In this document: positions 45,809 to 59,457 of the stretch, piece after piece | How the letters are laid out: the number at the start of each line of letters is the position of its first letter | Numbering within the stretch: the stretch's first letter is position 1 | NCBI RefSeq assembly: GCF_047948215.1 | Contig: NC_134455.1 | Span: 347,743,842-347,807,841, forward strand | DNA length: 64,000 bases | Origin: Lycorma delicatula | Taxonomy: Eukaryota; Arthropoda; Insecta; Hemiptera; Fulgoridae | Direction: 5' to 3' | Position numbers and translations under genes: made by a program | Notes under the pieces: model-generated | Database searches by the model: none | The model's input: the letters and a program-made list of their open reading frames with translations, nothing else | What the model was told of the DNA's origin: nothing

Positions 45809-46371
45809 TCTTATATATAAAGTCAAAGGTTTGTTTGTCTGTATGTCTGTCTATCTGTATGTTCTCTCATCACGCGAGAACCAACCGATCAATTTGCTTT
45901 CAAATATGCAGGATACATTCCTGTTATCACAGGAAAGGTTTTAAGCTATAGACCCTAGCCCGCCTTGGGGTTGACGTTGTGAATTAAAGATATTCATTAA
46001 AAAAAAGGATTAGTCCTTTTACTTCATTATTATACTTCTGTCACCGCGGCAACAGAATTAGGTTGTTCAGTTTTCTTTGTCAAGGGTGTGTATACTTTAG
46101 TTATTATTATACCTTTTGTAATTTAATATCTTTTTCAGGTTTCTAAGAAGCTTGAATACTTAATTGTTATTTATCATCTGTTATTCCCATAACCAATGAG
46201 GGTAACGAAGACTGTGAGGCCTCCTGGTTAGACGGGAAGGGTGACCAAAGCTCTGCGTAAAAATTGTCCTCTCTGCGGCCCTGTGAAGCACTTGGATCGG
46301 TCCCGGGGCTCGCCTGTGGTGAACTCGGCCACGGGAGTACAGGAGGTGCAGCCCCAACTGACAGGTTTCAT
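45809..46371 (+). mobile_element. Helitron-like element H3, second copy
   Basis: This is the counterpart of 31382-31945 with a few base changes. Confidence 0.5.
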
Positions 46372-46496
46372 AATAAAAATGTGTTACAATCGGAAGAAAA
46401 CATACATACTTTTAAAAACTGTTTAAAATTTAATTTACCAAGATATAAATGTTCTATATACCCTCCATCTGCTCCACGGATAACATCAAGACCATG

Positions 46497-46533
46497 ACTG
46501 AATTTTTCCGCAATTTGTTGCGGAAAATTCAGT
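46497..46533. other. Hairpin, second copy
   Basis: This hairpin matches that at 32071-32107. Confidence 0.85.
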
Positions 46534-47311
46534 TATTGCAGTTGTGATCCTGGTTTTAGTTCATCCAGATCAGCAAGTAATTGTGGAACATAAATTTTTG
46601 TGTATCCTCACAAGAAAAAGTCACAAGTTGTTATGTCTGGGGATCTCGGGAGTCAAGAATGTAGTGTTAAGTCTTGGGCCCCCGAACGCTCTATCCGTCG
46701 TTAAGGCGATGTTTCATTTAAATACCGACGAACTGGTTATGCCGATGTGGAGGGATTCCGTTTTGCTGAAAAATGAATATTTAGAGTTTTCATTTGGTTG
46801 AAAAATCCAGTTCTGCAGTATTTCAAGATAAGTATGCCCTATTATTGTGTTTCCTACAATAAAGAACGAGCTTTAAATTGTAAACGAAATCACACAAAAA
46901 ACATTAACTTTTGATGAATTTCGCTCCTACTAAAAAATTTCATGCTGATCTCTAGTCCCCGTACGCGAATATTATGAGGTGAAATTTTTACGCTTAAATT
47001 CAGTGTTACTTCATCACTAAAAATTAACCGCGGTAAAAAACTAACGTCTTCCATATCAACCCCGAGAGCATATCGTAGAAATTATGTTTTTTCTTTTGTC
47101 GCTTACACGAAAAGCTTGTACTGGTTGTAATCGGTACAGCCTGAAGTACAAACGCCAAACAGTCGCAGGAGAGATTGCAAGTTCTCGGATAGCACGACGA
47201 ACGGACTTTTTCGAGCTTCGCTAAAACGTCTCTTGAATTCGTTGTAGATTTTTCTGTGAAATGCGCGGTCGCTCTGGACTCAAACCCTTATATAAACACT
47301 CCGATTCTTCA
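46534..47311 (-). pseudogene. Mariner-like transposase relic, second copy
   Basis: This is the counterpart of 32108-32900. It lacks 15 bp near 47153, where one of two aaacgcc words and the bases between them are missing, the pattern of slippage between direct repeats. Confidence 0.75.
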
Positions 47312-48031
47312 AATTGTTTATAACGGCGACGAATAGCCGATGGTGGATCGATCTTGAAACGCTGAAGTGTACTCTGAGCAAATTTCATTTATTGACCATG
47401 CATGGTTACTCAAGTGTGTGGTTTGGAATTCATTCTTTTTGATACACGCTGTATTAAAGTATCACCTATCACGGTTTTTAAGTTAAAATATTTGTTCATC
47501 AATGTACTTTTCAATGATGTCATAACCCTACTCTTTCTATTTGTCATTTTTTATTACTCCTCTCCCATGGAGGTTTGTAGTGTGATGATTTCATATCGAA
47601 AAAGTAGATAGCTATTAGGAACATTTACTAAATTTTATTTTTCTATAATTAACCGTTGAAAAGTAATTTATGAGTTTCCTATAGTTTATTAATATTGTTT
47701 TTAAATGAATGTCAGAACATTAAATACGATTTCGAAATCAGAAGACAGAATAAAAAAAGAAAATGAATGTTAGGAAAGAAAGAGTAAAGAAAATAAAGGA
47801 AAAAAGCCAACGAATTTCAGCATAAAATAAGAAAAAAATTGAATGAGTTAAACAATACAAATAATACGTATCTTGTTAATAGAAGATTGGAAAAATAAAA
47901 AAATAAAAGTAAAAACGGCAATGATTAAGGAAGTATTTAATAAAAAGTAAAATTTATTATATAGTAAGATAAAGAAGCGACTTGTGAGATTTTATGTTTT
48001 GAGTGTACTTCTGTATAAATCTAAAACATAT
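47312..48031. other. AT-rich sequence, no recognised feature
   Basis: This is the counterpart of 32901-33628. A short indel near 47900 removes aattaaatt-like sequence relative to the first copy. Confidence 0.4.
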
Positions 48032-48565
48032 CCAGAGTGATTCACGAAGAATGTAACAAACTTTCAGGACATGTTCTACTCGTAAAAGTAAAGAAGAAAG
48101 TTCATATAAACATTGTTAAGGAAACGCTTCATTAGCTGGCGAAAGATTTCTGCGCCTTCGGTAAAATTAAGTCTTGGGATCCAGATTAAGGGTTTAGTGA
48201 TTTTATATGAAATCTGACTTCAAAAATTTGAAAAAAAAAATAGAACCCAACTTTGTATTTTTAGTAGTTATCGAAAACTTTTGGGTAAATATTAAAAATA
48301 CAATTGCGGGACAAATTTTTTTTCTTTCAATTTTTTAGGTCAGATTTCTTATAAAACCATTAAGTTTATCCCTGAATTTGTGTCTCAAGAATTAAAAAGC
48401 CTAGCTTAATTTTACCGAAAACTTAAAATTTCATAATTTTATGAAACGTTTCCAAACTTATACAACCTCTCAGGAAACTAACTTATGTTTATATGAACTG
48501 TGTTCTTTATTTTGACCAGTAGAACGTGTTCTGAAAGTTTGTTACATTCTTCGTGAATCACTCTG
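48032..48565. mobile_element. Foldback element, family C, second copy
   Basis: This is the counterpart of 33629-34162, with the same tips and arms. Confidence 0.85.
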
Positions 48566-48884
48566 TATAATTGAATAAAAGAATAAAGTTATAATAAAAT
48601 TCTACGTAGCTACTATAAACAAAAACTATAAATAAATATGCTTTTCTCAGAAATATTTACAAACAAATAAATATTTATATAATAGGTATTAATTATCCTG
48701 ATACCATTATAAATAATAGTTATTAGCATATACAGATAACATAAAATCATACTAAGAGAATTAACAACAAATTTAAATTCCTTCCTTTTGAAAAAATTCA
48801 AATAATAAATAAAAAGAAATTATAATTAAAGAAACAAGTAAAATTTGAATATGATGATTGGATACGGAATAGTAAATTTAATTA

Positions 48885-50290
48885 CTATATATTATTATAG
48901 AAAGAGAAAGATGGTTTTTGTTTGTTCGGTAAAAGAAAAATACCCGATCAATCGCAACCAAATTTTACCAACGTTTCTTGGCGTAACTGAGAAGGTATTT
49001 TACATATATTTCATCTCGAAAATTCTCGGGGAAAAAATATATATGTAGTAGTGTAGTTTTACCGGTTGAAGCACAAACTTTAATGAATTGAATTAATAAA
49101 CTCTGAACTGTGAGTCTCTATCACTGTCAGCTGGGTTTGAACTGAATGATTCGAATGAATAATATTATAAAAATAATAAAATAAGATTTACCTTAAATAA
49201 AAATATTAAATAAATTTTAAAAAAAGTCTGTTTAACTATAACGGGCTTCCCGTGGGAACTGCGCGTGAAGCTAGAGTGGTGAGCATCTCGTGGGAGGAAT
49301 TATATATATGTATAAAGTTTGCCTGTATCACGCCAGGAACTCAACTGACCGATTACTTTCAAGTTTTCAGGATACATTCGGGTTATCACATGGAAGGTTT
49401 TAAGCCGTCGACCGAGGCCCTACCTCCCTTGAAGGTTAAGATATTCAAAATATTCTTTATTTCTTCGCCCCCCCCCCACCACCCAAGGAGAATGAAATTG
49501 TGAATTAAAGGTATTCATTAAGGAAACAGCAGGTTAATCCTTCATTATTATATTTCTGCCACTACGGCAAAGAAATAAGTTATGAATTTTTCGTCGTCAA
49601 GGTGTGTATACTTCAGTTATCGTAGTTAATATTATTCTACCCACCGGGTTGGTCTAGTGGTGAAAGTGTCTTCCCAAATCAGCTGATTTGAAAGCCGAGA
49701 GTTCCAGCGTTTAAGTCCTAGTAAAGCCAGGTATTTTTACACGGATTTGAATACTAGATCGTGGATACCGGTGTTCTTTGGTGGTTGGGTTTCAATTAAC
49801 CACACATCTCAGGAATGGTCGAACTGAGAATGTACAAGACTACACTTCATTTACACTCATACATATCATCCTCATTCATCCTCTGAAGAATTATCTAAAC
49901 GGTAGTTACCGGAGGCTAAACAGGAAAAAGAAAAAGTTAATATTATTCTGTTATTTGTAATTTAGTTTATTTTTCTGGTTTCTATAAAGCTTGAATATTA
50001 TAATTATTTATCAGTATTATTTTCACAACCATGAGGATAACGTACAGTACGGGTGGCCCCCTCTGGGTAGATGGGAATGACGCCCATAGCAAACTTTGTG
50101 GCTGTCCAGGGGGCCAGTCCCCCTGGCAAATTGGGAATGGCAAGCGAAGCGAGCTCTGCGGCCATGGGACAGGCCCCTTGCTTGGCCCCGAAGAGCCCCT
50201 GTGGTGGCTTCGGGATTCGCCTGGGCTGATTTAAGCCCCGAGCGTATGGCTGACCTGAAGTTCCAGGTTATGGCTAGACGGGCCGGATAG
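48885..50290 (+). mobile_element. Helitron-like element H4, second copy
   Basis: This is the counterpart of 34482-35888, including the internal SINE-A and the gggccggatag terminus. Confidence 0.5.
49639..49934 (+). repeat. SINE-A, second copy, with the same target-site duplication
   Basis: It is flanked by agttaatattattct at 49624-49638 and 49935-49949. The identical insertion site in both blocks shows common descent of the blocks after the SINE inserted. Confidence 0.95.
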
Positions 50291-50377
50291 TTAATTCGTA
50301 TTAGGATACTAATGAATATTAGTTCTATTTTGTGCCACAGTTTGTAACAGCAGTATAAGAATTTATTTTTTATCAAT

Positions 50378-50400
50378 GACGTAGATTGTAAATCTACGTC
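50378..50400. other. Perfect hairpin, second copy
   Basis: This hairpin matches that at 35976-35998. The flanking 50291-50929 shows no gene. Confidence 0.85.
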
Positions 50401-51632
50401 CCTTGTATGTTTTTTAAACTTTTTTTATCTGAATTTTAACTGCTATGTTCTGATGAAGCAGAAAGCGAAAGCGCTTAACATAGATAATAAAAAGTAATAA
50501 TAAAGCAGTACGTAAGTGGGAAAATTAGTTTTAATTTATATAGTGCTTCTAGGATGCAACTATTTAATAAATATACAGTATATGCTTTATTATTGTTATT
50601 ATTTAGAAATTACAGATACAGTGCTGTAAATTGATGGAATACTAGGCCGTTCTCCAATTATTATTTTTTCACATTGGATAAATTAAAAAAAGACCTTCAT
50701 GAATCGGAGCTGGCAATTTTTATTCTGTTCTAAAATCGTATGTTATCGGATCCATTGTGTAGCGCCTATAATTATAAATCATGTAAAACGAGTTTAGAAA
50801 ATGAAATATGTTATCGTTGTGTTTATATATCACTGAACGTGCAATTTTTGCTAAGTGTAGTTAATTAAACTTAAAAAATTAAACAATAATCCCATCTACC
50901 GAACCAGAAAACATCTATTCTGTTTTCACAGCTGTAACATTTACCGTAGCTAGTCCGCTTTCCGTTCACACCCAAGAAAAACAGCGTTCTGTAATCTTTT
51001 TTATAGGTCTGAAGATGTATCGGTGGCCGAAATCTGTCATATACTTTAAGCATAATATTGTCACAGTGTTTTACGAGAACGCATTGTCTATCAGTAGACT
51101 GAAAAATTAAAAAATTACGTTGCTCTAAAAAAGACCCAGATATCCTATACGGTTATAGTTTACAAGATAACGTTGAACGCATACATATATTACGGTTTGG
51201 AAAAACAAACGAGTGGCTATCAATGAGAAGTGACAAAGGTCTACTGATAAAAAAATCACGGTTATTAGATCTACTAAACTTTCGTTAAAGTATTTTTTTT
51301 CTGTAAGGTGGTTCCTAACTTAATTCAAAATGCCGTTTAAAGAAATGTTCTTAGACATCTGTCCGTAAACATCTGTTTAGGTTGTAAAGTATTTGTCTTG
51401 CAGTTGTGATATGAAGGTGACGCTTTGTTGGACAAAATCATTTCTGGTGACGAGACAAAGATCTATTTGTGCATCCAGAGAGTAAACGGCAGAGTATGAA
51501 AACATGCACCTACGAGGAAAAAGTTCATAAGACAACCGACAGCAGGAATATTAACAATTTTTTGGGGATTCAAAAGAAACAAAGAGTATTGGAGCATTAT
51601 TACAAAACAGGTTTGACAATGTCCGTTTTGCT

Positions 51633-51777
51633 GCCGGCCACCGTGGCGCGAGTGGTAGCATCTCGACCTTTCATTCGGAGGGTTTGAATCACGGTCAGGC
51701 ATTTTCACGCGCTACAAATCTTTCATCTCATCCTCTGAAAGCAATACCTAACGGTGGTCCCCGAGATTTAAAAAAAA
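51633..51777 (+). repeat. SINE-B, second copy
   Basis: It has the same target-site duplication and tail as 37234-37378. Confidence 0.93.
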
Positions 51778-52059
51778 GTCCGTTTTGCTCATTTGATCGA
51801 TTTAAGTCAAGCCTATGGTAATTGCTTGCTATAGTGGTATACTTATTGAGAAACTGAAGCCGATTACAACTTTTGAAGTAACTGATAAGGAAACCCGGTC
51901 AAAGATTTTGTTTTGTTGTTTGAACATCCATTTGCATTTCTCTGTCCGTAAAGTTGAAACCTTCTAGAAAATCAAAATTAAGATATTGGCTCACCCTTCG
52001 TATATTCCTGATCTATTAATTTTACACTATTAATCTGGTGTTTTCTGTATCAGAGTCAT

Positions 52060-52202
52060 AGCGTTTCGGCCTTTCGTTCGGGGGTCTCGGATTCGAATTC
52101 CAGACAGACATGCCGTTTTTCATTCGCTACAAAATTCAATTTCCATATTCACACGAACAAGTTTCAAAACTTCTTCGGTGAATTAATTCATTACGCTAAA
52201 AG
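52060..52202 (+). repeat. SINE-C, second copy
   Basis: This is the counterpart of 37661-37803. Confidence 0.65.
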
Positions 52203-52484
52203 TTATTGGTATAATACTCATAGAGACATACGAGTACATCGACTAACGACTAACTACTGAAGGAAACGGTAGGCCTACATGCCTGACTTATTACTCGAAT
52301 AAAGACTTTTTTCTTTTTTTTAGGACTTTAGAAGCTCGTTGAAAAATGGAAGAAATGCGTTTTTAAATATAAATAAATAACAGTAATTTACTATTTAAAT
52401 CACGTCAGTATAAAATAAATTATAAAAAAAAAATTATAACGTAAAAAATTCAATATTCATTTGCGAATTATTTTTTTCTACTTC

Positions 52485-53815
52485 AGTCAATGTAGGACCG
52501 ACCGCATAGAATAGTTAACTTCTGGCTAGTTTTTAACCTCTCCGATACTCCTTTATTGTTTCACTGTACCGCTTCCTCCTTTCTTTCGACCGACTTAGAT
52601 TGGTTCATTCTCTCTTCTCCTTCTGGATCCATTTAAATTCTAAGATTGTTTCCGACCCAACCTTCGGTCTTTTAAATCCGTCACGTTTATGTTTGCTACC
52701 CTTAGGTTCTCTTTAAGTTGCTTGAATCGTTTAATGTTCGTCTTTTCGCTTGTCAAAAATTCTCTTCGTAAACTTTTTTGAATCCATTCTTGTCAGATAT
52801 CCGTAGAATCCTTCGCTTATGTAACGCTTCCGTGATTGTATTTAACTCCTGGGAAAGTTTCTCATTTTTCCTTCATTTCTAATCGTCATTAGTTCTAAGG
52901 GGCCCTATGATTTTCCTTAGTGTCCGACTTTCAGCAAGTTCCTTTTTATCTACATCCCCGTGGTTCAGAGCTACGCATTCTACCGCATATAAAACTCCTT
53001 GTCGGATTACCATTTCGCTTGAATTTGCCCGTCCTTGAGATCCGTTTCTTGTCGTACACGTTCTTCGTTAGGCCGTAGGCGTTTAGAATCTTATTGATCC
53101 TGACGATGATCAGGATAAATACCTAAATTTGATCGTCTTCTTAACTCTTCTGAGCTTTTTCCGGTAACAGTTTTGGTTCGTTCTTAATATTCGTCATGTG
53201 CTATGTTTTTTTCTATGGAGATTTGTTAGCTTGCCTTTTTGTCCATTCCATGTTTACTTATTGTCCTGCCAGTTTCTATATCTTTTGCTAAGAGGGCGAG
53301 ATCGTCTGCAAAGGCCAGACGATCGTTGTTCAGATTCTCCCTCGTATATCCCGATTTGATTCGCTTCAGGTCTTTATCTCGGCAAGTCTTCCTCCATTCT
53401 CTTACGACCTTTTCCAAAACTACATTAAAGAGAAGAGGAGACTGTCCGTTCCTCTGCCCGACTCCTGTTCTGATTCCAAAAGGAGGGATATTTAATCTTC
53501 CTTTTAAATTTAAGCTTGAATTCTGTGTCTGCGAGAGTCTGCTTGATGAGTTTTATTAGTTTTGGATCTGTCCCAAATACTTTAAGAACGTTAAAGTTTT
53601 CCGGTCGACTGAATCATAGGTCTTTTAAAAATCTATAAAAGTGATCGGTTATTCTATTGTTCGCCCGGTCGTATTTCCTGACGACTGGTTTTCTGGCTGA
53701 AAATCTGTTTGCGCTAGATGTTCCTTTCCTGAATCCATCTTGAGACTTTCCGATTTGTGTATCGGTTTGTTGTAATTTGTCAAGGACAACTTAACAAAGG
53801 ATTTTGTGTTTAACA
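52485..53815 (-). pseudogene. LINE reverse transcriptase fragment (LINE-1st), allele 2
   Basis: This is the counterpart of 38090-39420. The motif C region near 53290 reads AFADDLALLAKDIETG, keeping the Phe before the two catalytic Asp residues, whereas the first copy has Val. Stops elsewhere still inactivate it. Confidence 0.8.
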
Positions 53816-54921
53816 TTGTGTGCGTTCTGGTTTTTATCTTATTATATTTAATACCTTTTTTTAATCATTATTTAAATTTATTTATTTTTGTGACTTCTGT
53901 ATTTTATTTGTTAATTTTTAATTTAAATTATTTATCTGTAAATTTAATAGCGTTACGAAAACTGCTCTGAATTGTAACTTTTACTTTGTACAATAAATAA
54001 AGCGTAACGGGCTTTAAAATATTGATTTTTTTTTCATAATTTAAATTTAATAATACAAAACACCTAGTAATTGTAGAAAAGAACAGTTTGAATTTATAAT
54101 AAAGATGAAAATTCAGATAATAGTCTATTTATATTATTTGAAATATTTTACGCGGTTGGTTAGGAATGTTAAAAAATCAATTAATTAGTTAATTAGTTTT
54201 TATTGTTCATTTGTACGATTAAGTTATTATTTATGTTAAAATATTTGTTCAGTTAATTTATTTCTAATGAACGATTCAATTAATTTGTATTTTCCTATCG
54301 GTTATGCATTTAATTATTTTTAATAGATTAATGAGTTTGTTTTCATTATACATATCCTGATGAGAGATGATTTCCATTTATATTAGCGTCGTATATTTTT
54401 CTGAAGGTTAATTGAGTAAATTCAAATCCACTTACAGAAATCGATGCTGTAATTTTCAAATAATGTTAATAATATAATATGGCAATCCTTTAATAACTTT
54501 CATAGTATTAAAAATAGAAACATGAAGTTTAGCAAATGTTCTTACGTAAGAACGATCTATTTTTTGGTAAGAGACCACCTACCCTAAATTCTATTTCTTT
54601 TGAATTTTAACCGTTAAGGCTGTAGACCGCTTTTGAAATTAGCTGTAAAAAATATTAAATGACCACATATTAGTTACGGTTCAAGTGCTGTGCTCAGTGT
54701 TTTACCTCAAAATCATTGTACTGCAATGCGCTTTAAAATGATTTTCTCAAACCTATTCTTTTCATTTCCAATCTTTTAATTACCCCCCCCCCCCGTCCAT
54801 GCAGAGTGTTTGTTGTGGGGCATTGTGGTCTTTTACAAAAAATAGAGCAAAGAATTATATACTCCATTTTTATCACCAAAAAAAATAAACAAATTCCATC
54901 CTCACAAAATTATTTTTTTAA
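53816..54921. other. AT-rich sequence, no recognised feature
   Basis: This is the counterpart of 39421-40527. Confidence 0.4.
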
Positions 54922-55190
54922 AATCTGATGTGGACACCATAGGACTTCCTTTTACGCGTATTAAATTACATATACATATTTTTAAAAGTACATAAAATTT
55001 TATTTCATTAATAATGTTTCATATTTTTTTCATTTTTTTTTTATTGTTATTGAATTATTATCTATTGTAACTTTTTTTTTACAACCAGAGGTTAATAATT
55101 ATTAATAAATCAATACTCGTATATTTAAATTAGGAAAAAGGAAAGGAATATATTTTTTATTAAAAAGGAAGTCTTATTTGAACCGAAGTC
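54922..55190 (-). repeat. Family B fragment joined to LINE, second copy
   Basis: It has the same junction as 40528-40797, so the chimera predates the split of the two copies. Confidence 0.6.
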
Positions 55191-56503
55191 TTATTTTCCT
55201 TCTATCTGTCCCTCCAATATTAAAGCGACTGTTCCAGGATGCCTCAATATGTGGTCTATAAGTCTGTCTCTTCTCTTAGCTATATTTTTCCAAATGCTTC
55301 TTTCTTCATCTATTTGCCGCAACACCTCTTCATTTGTCACTTTATCCACCCTTCTGATTTTTAACATTCTCCTATAGCACCGCATTTCAAAAGCTTCTTA
55401 TCTTTTCTTCTCAGATACTCCGATCGTCCAAGTTTCACTTCCATACAAAGCGACACTCCAAACATATACTTTCAAAAATCTTTTCCTGACATTTAAATTA
55501 ATTTTTGATGTAAACAAATTATATTTCTGACTGAAGGCTCGTCCTGTGCTATTCAGCATTTTATATCGCTCCTGCTTCGTCCATTTTTAGTAATTCTACT
55601 TCCCAAATAACAAAATTCTTCTACCTCCATAATCTTTTCTCCTCCTATTTTCACATTCAGTGGTCCATTTATGTTATTTCTACTGCATTTCATTACTTTC
55701 GTCTTGTTCCTGTTTATTTTCATGCGGTAGTTCTTGGGTAGGACTTCATCCATGCCGTTCATTGTTTCTCCTAAGTCCTTTTTACTCTCAGCGAGAATTA
55801 TTATATCATCAGCAAATCGTAGCATCTTTATCTTTTCACCTTCTACTGTTACTCCGAATCTAAATTGTTCGTTAACATCATTAACTGCTAGTTCCATGTA
55901 AAGATTAAAAAGTAACGGAGACAGGGAACATCCTTGTCGGACTCCTTTCTTATTACGGCTTCTTTCTTATGTTCTTCAATTGTTACTGTTGCTGTTTGGT
56001 TCCTGTACATTTTAGCAATTGATCTTCTATCTCCGTATTTGAACCCTAACTTTTTTAATGCTGAATATTTTATTCCAGTCTACGTTATCGAATACCTTTT
56101 CTAGGTCTATAAACGCCAAGTATATTGGTTTGTTTTTCTTTACTCTTCCTTCTACTATAAATCTGAGGCCTAAAATTGCTTCCCTTGTCACCATACTTTT
56201 GCTGAAACCTAATTGGTCTTCTCCTAACACTTCCTCCACTCTCCTCTCAATTCTTCAGTATAGAATTCTAGTTAAGATTTTTGATGCATGACTAGTTAAA
56301 CTAATTGTTCTGTATTCTTCACATTTATCTGCCCCTGCTTTCTTTGGTATCATTACTATAACACTTTTTTTGAAGTCTGACGGAAATTCCCCTTTTTCAT
56401 AAATATTACACACCAGTTTGTATAATCTATCAATCGCTTCCTCACCTACACTGCGCAGTAATTCTACAGGTATTCCGTCTATTCCTGGAGCCTTTCTGCC
56501 ATT
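55191..56503 (-). pseudogene. LINE endonuclease-reverse transcriptase fragment (LINE-2nd), complete span
   Basis: It begins near 56503 with GRKAPGIDGIPVELLRSVGE, upstream of the point where the first copy meets the gap, and continues as in 40798-42049. The catalytic box reads MLRFADDIIILAES near 55800-55840 and is intact here. Motif A (FIDLEKVFDNVDW, near 56100) is followed by a 2-base deletion near 56058 that shifts the frame. The sharp loss of coding upstream of 56503 fits 5' truncation during target-primed reverse transcription. Confidence 0.87.
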
Positions 56504-57125
56504 TCAAACAATTATAAAAAATTATATAATTTTTTTAATCATGAATTTCTTCATTACTTTTCAAGTATAGATAAATATGTTTTCAAATTCTAATTAACAG
56601 CTTTTGAATTGTGGATTTATTTTTAATTAATTTTTACGTTTAGTGTCTTCATGTATTTATTTTAACATTATTTAATGTATCTATGTTTTAAGTAATAATT
56701 AATATGCACTTTAATCAAATCAATTTTTTTTTTATTATTTATGTAGTTGGTGATGTTGATTTAATTAATGGTTTATCCATTGACGCATCCACGCAAATGT
56801 TGGAAAAGTTCAACGTTTTATTCATCATACCTTGATTGAAAACAAATTTGTAACAAAAAAAATTGTTGAATAGAAGTCATATTAAACCGGAATCAACTCT
56901 GTCAACTGGATTCGATTTTAAGAAATAATTTTCAGGTGAAATAAGATCAAATATCAATTTACAAAAGTTTATTACCATAATTGCCCAAAAAATTTAGTAC
57001 TGCATTATATTACTTACGGAGCAAAAAATCTATCGGTAGCCGTAACTCGAAAACAAAAACTTTTCGGACCTATTTGAATATGAATAAAGTATTATAATTT
57101 ACATTTATAAAGTATAGGGCAGATA
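56504..57125. other. AT-rich sequence, no recognised feature
   Basis: No coding or repeat feature was recognised beyond the LINE truncation point. Confidence 0.4.
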
Positions 57126-57156
<31 letters not shown>

Positions 57157-57174
57157 ATATATATATATATATAA
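57126..57174. repeat. Compound (CT)n-(AT)n microsatellite
   Basis: A CT tract passes into an AT tract, the mirror order of the tract at 21346-21433. Confidence 0.95.
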
Positions 57175-57914
57175 TTTATAAAATCCTTGTTTATGAAAAC
57201 TATAGAAATTTTCAAAAAAAATTATCAGAACGAACCACATTTTTATTGTTCTACTGAAACACACAAAAAGTCTACTCAGGAATCGCTTGGCTGATATTAT
57301 ATCTCCTTTGATACAAGGTCTTGTAACATAAAGGATATCAAGTAACTACTGTCAAGGCAAGGTCAAACATAGATACTAACAAATAGCTTATAATTTATAT
57401 TACTCACGACTCATCTTTCTCTTCCCATAATTAAATAAATAGAACTTGAACTATCATTATGGTTCAGTATAGCGTAATTAATATGTCACAAAGTTGAAAG
57501 AGTCTAACGAAAACGTACAAGAACATATTTCATGGTCTAAATCAAAATCTATATGATGATTTAAAGTTCGATTTACTTTTGCTACAGACATTACTGTAAC
57601 CCTCATTAGCATTTAATGATATAAAGCCCGTTAACCACTGATCGAAAAATTTATTTGAAAAAAAAAATGTTGCTGTGATGTGTATTATCAGATGATTAAA
57701 TAATATTTTTTTATAAAAAAATATAAACCTATTTTTTAAGGTTTTTAAAACTTCCTTTATATTTTTTAGTCATATTTTAATCAAATTATATGGTTTGTGT
57801 TACTAAGTATATATACAAGTATATATATGTTTATCGGCAATTATTTCTCGATGATTTCGTATATGTTTTATATTAAAAAGGTTCTGTCATTTAGTTACAA
57901 TATTAGCAGAGCAG
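57175..57914. other. AT-rich sequence, no recognised feature
   Basis: No feature was recognised. Confidence 0.4.
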
Positions 57915-58145
57915 GAAGAAAATATTTAACGCTTTATATTTGTGTTTGAGAAAACGAAGTAGGAAAAATATATAGCAATTATGTCGCCTTTCATACATAT
58001 CTGTACTTTTTTGATTCGGACAATGTCTTTTTGAAGAACTATAAATAAATAAATAGTTTTCTTTTGATTTTCGATTTTTGATGTTTTCAACTGACGGCAA
58101 ATTCTCGCAGAAACTTTAACAATTTTATTGTTTTGGGAGTTTTTA
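57915..58145 (+). repeat. Repeat G copy
   Basis: It matches 25178-25385 in reverse, including ttgattcggacaatgtct and gaagaactataaataaataa. Here it stands alone; there it is nested in family B. Confidence 0.6.
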
Positions 58146-58429
58146 CAAAACTCACAGGAAAAGACAAAGTTGTTCCTTTAAAGAAAACCTTTTTCCAACG
58201 ATAAATGATGATGGTGAGGAGCAACAGACAGAGAAATCAAGAAACACGTCGCAACAGAAAGTAAATGAGTCTTGATTTTGTTTTGTCTGTTAACATAGTA
58301 TATGCGCAGTTGTAACATTTTTGTACGAATATTATTAGATGGGGAAGATATAGTTCCTATTATATCCCGATATTGTGAACTAAAAACATTATACAAAGCG
58401 GGCGGAAAGTCTTTTTACGCTAGTTATAA
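58146..58429. other. No recognised feature
   Basis: This is AT-rich spacer up to the next transposase relic. Confidence 0.4.
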
Positions 58430-59440
58430 AATTATTAGGATAGGTGCGGCTTACCTTCTATGATTCTAAAACTTCTGTATGGGTTCTATAATGTTCAAAG
58501 CACAGCTGTATGCGCCTTCAAATCCGCTTGTTCATCCGCAACAACATGTCAAGGGTGATCATTTCAAATGCGGACGGAACAGAGTCTTGAAACTGCTCGT
58601 TCTCGATGTATCTGCGTTTTCGAGTTTCTTCTTTTACTAAAACCCAAAGCACATTGTCAGATATTGGTCAGGGCTTCTCGCCAGCCAAGGGGCCGGTAAT
58701 TCATTTGACCCGCATCCGATCTAGCGATTCAGAAAGATTTTATTGAGGCATCTACGGATATTCAAAGTAAAATGTACTTACCGGAACATCGTCTTGTTGA
58801 AACGTAATAATGTCAGCGATCCCTTTTGCCGTTAATTCTGTAAACAGCAATTCGTCGATCGTTCTCAGATAAATGTGTTGATTAATTCCACCATCGAAAA
58901 AATAAGGACCAAGGAGATATTCAGCCGTCATCCCAGCCCAAATCATAACATGAGGCGGACGGTGTTATTTCCTCAAAAATTGACGATTGTCTTTCACCTA
59001 GAAAAAAATATTTCGGTTACGAGAGCTTACATAAATCGTACACTCATCTGAGAACATGACATCCTTTTTATCGTTGGCTCTCAGAAAGCGTTCAAGCCAT
59101 AAACACGTCGATCAAGGTCGACACTGTCACTCAACTCATTAGTTGTGGCCGGACGAAAACAAGTCCTTCAGCATATGGTCTCGCATATGCGAGAACGTTT
59201 GCGCATTGATTTCATCGGTGATTGTTGAATCGATGCCTTCACAGCAGCACACGTCCCGGCTCGAGTGCTCGGCCTCCCACTGCGTAGCACATCAAGAACT
59301 CTTCCCGTTGCAAAAGTCTTCTTCTCCCACGTCAGTAACGTTTGCCGTGATGGTGTGCTCTTCCACAGTGAACGCACTCGTATCCGTCATCGTTTCATAT
59401 GACGGATAAATAAACTGGATTTATTACAGTGTAAAGGGAT
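58430..59440 (-). pseudogene. Mariner-like transposase relic, minus strand
   Basis: From about 59390 down the order is a helix-turn-helix remnant (FATGRVLDVLRSGRPSTRAG, then IQQSPMKSMRKRSR near 59180-59310), the first catalytic region VMFSDECTIY near 59050, then PPHVMIWAGMTAEYLLGPYF at about 58895-58955, and FQQDDVP near 58790 holding the second catalytic Asp. A damaged ARSPD region follows near 58670. Stops and frameshifts interrupt it. The word order differs from the 26160 lineage and represents another insect mariner-like lineage. Ends were not resolved. Confidence 0.8.
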
Positions 59441-59457
59441 TTCCCACCCACTCCATA

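Larger units (their letters stand above)
50930..52371 (+). pseudogene. Mariner transposase relic with nested SINEs, second copy
   Basis: This is the counterpart of 36530-37975. SINE-B lies at 51633-51777 between gtccgttttgct duplications (51621-51632 and 51778-51789) and SINE-C at 52060-52202. It carries small private indels. Confidence 0.75.
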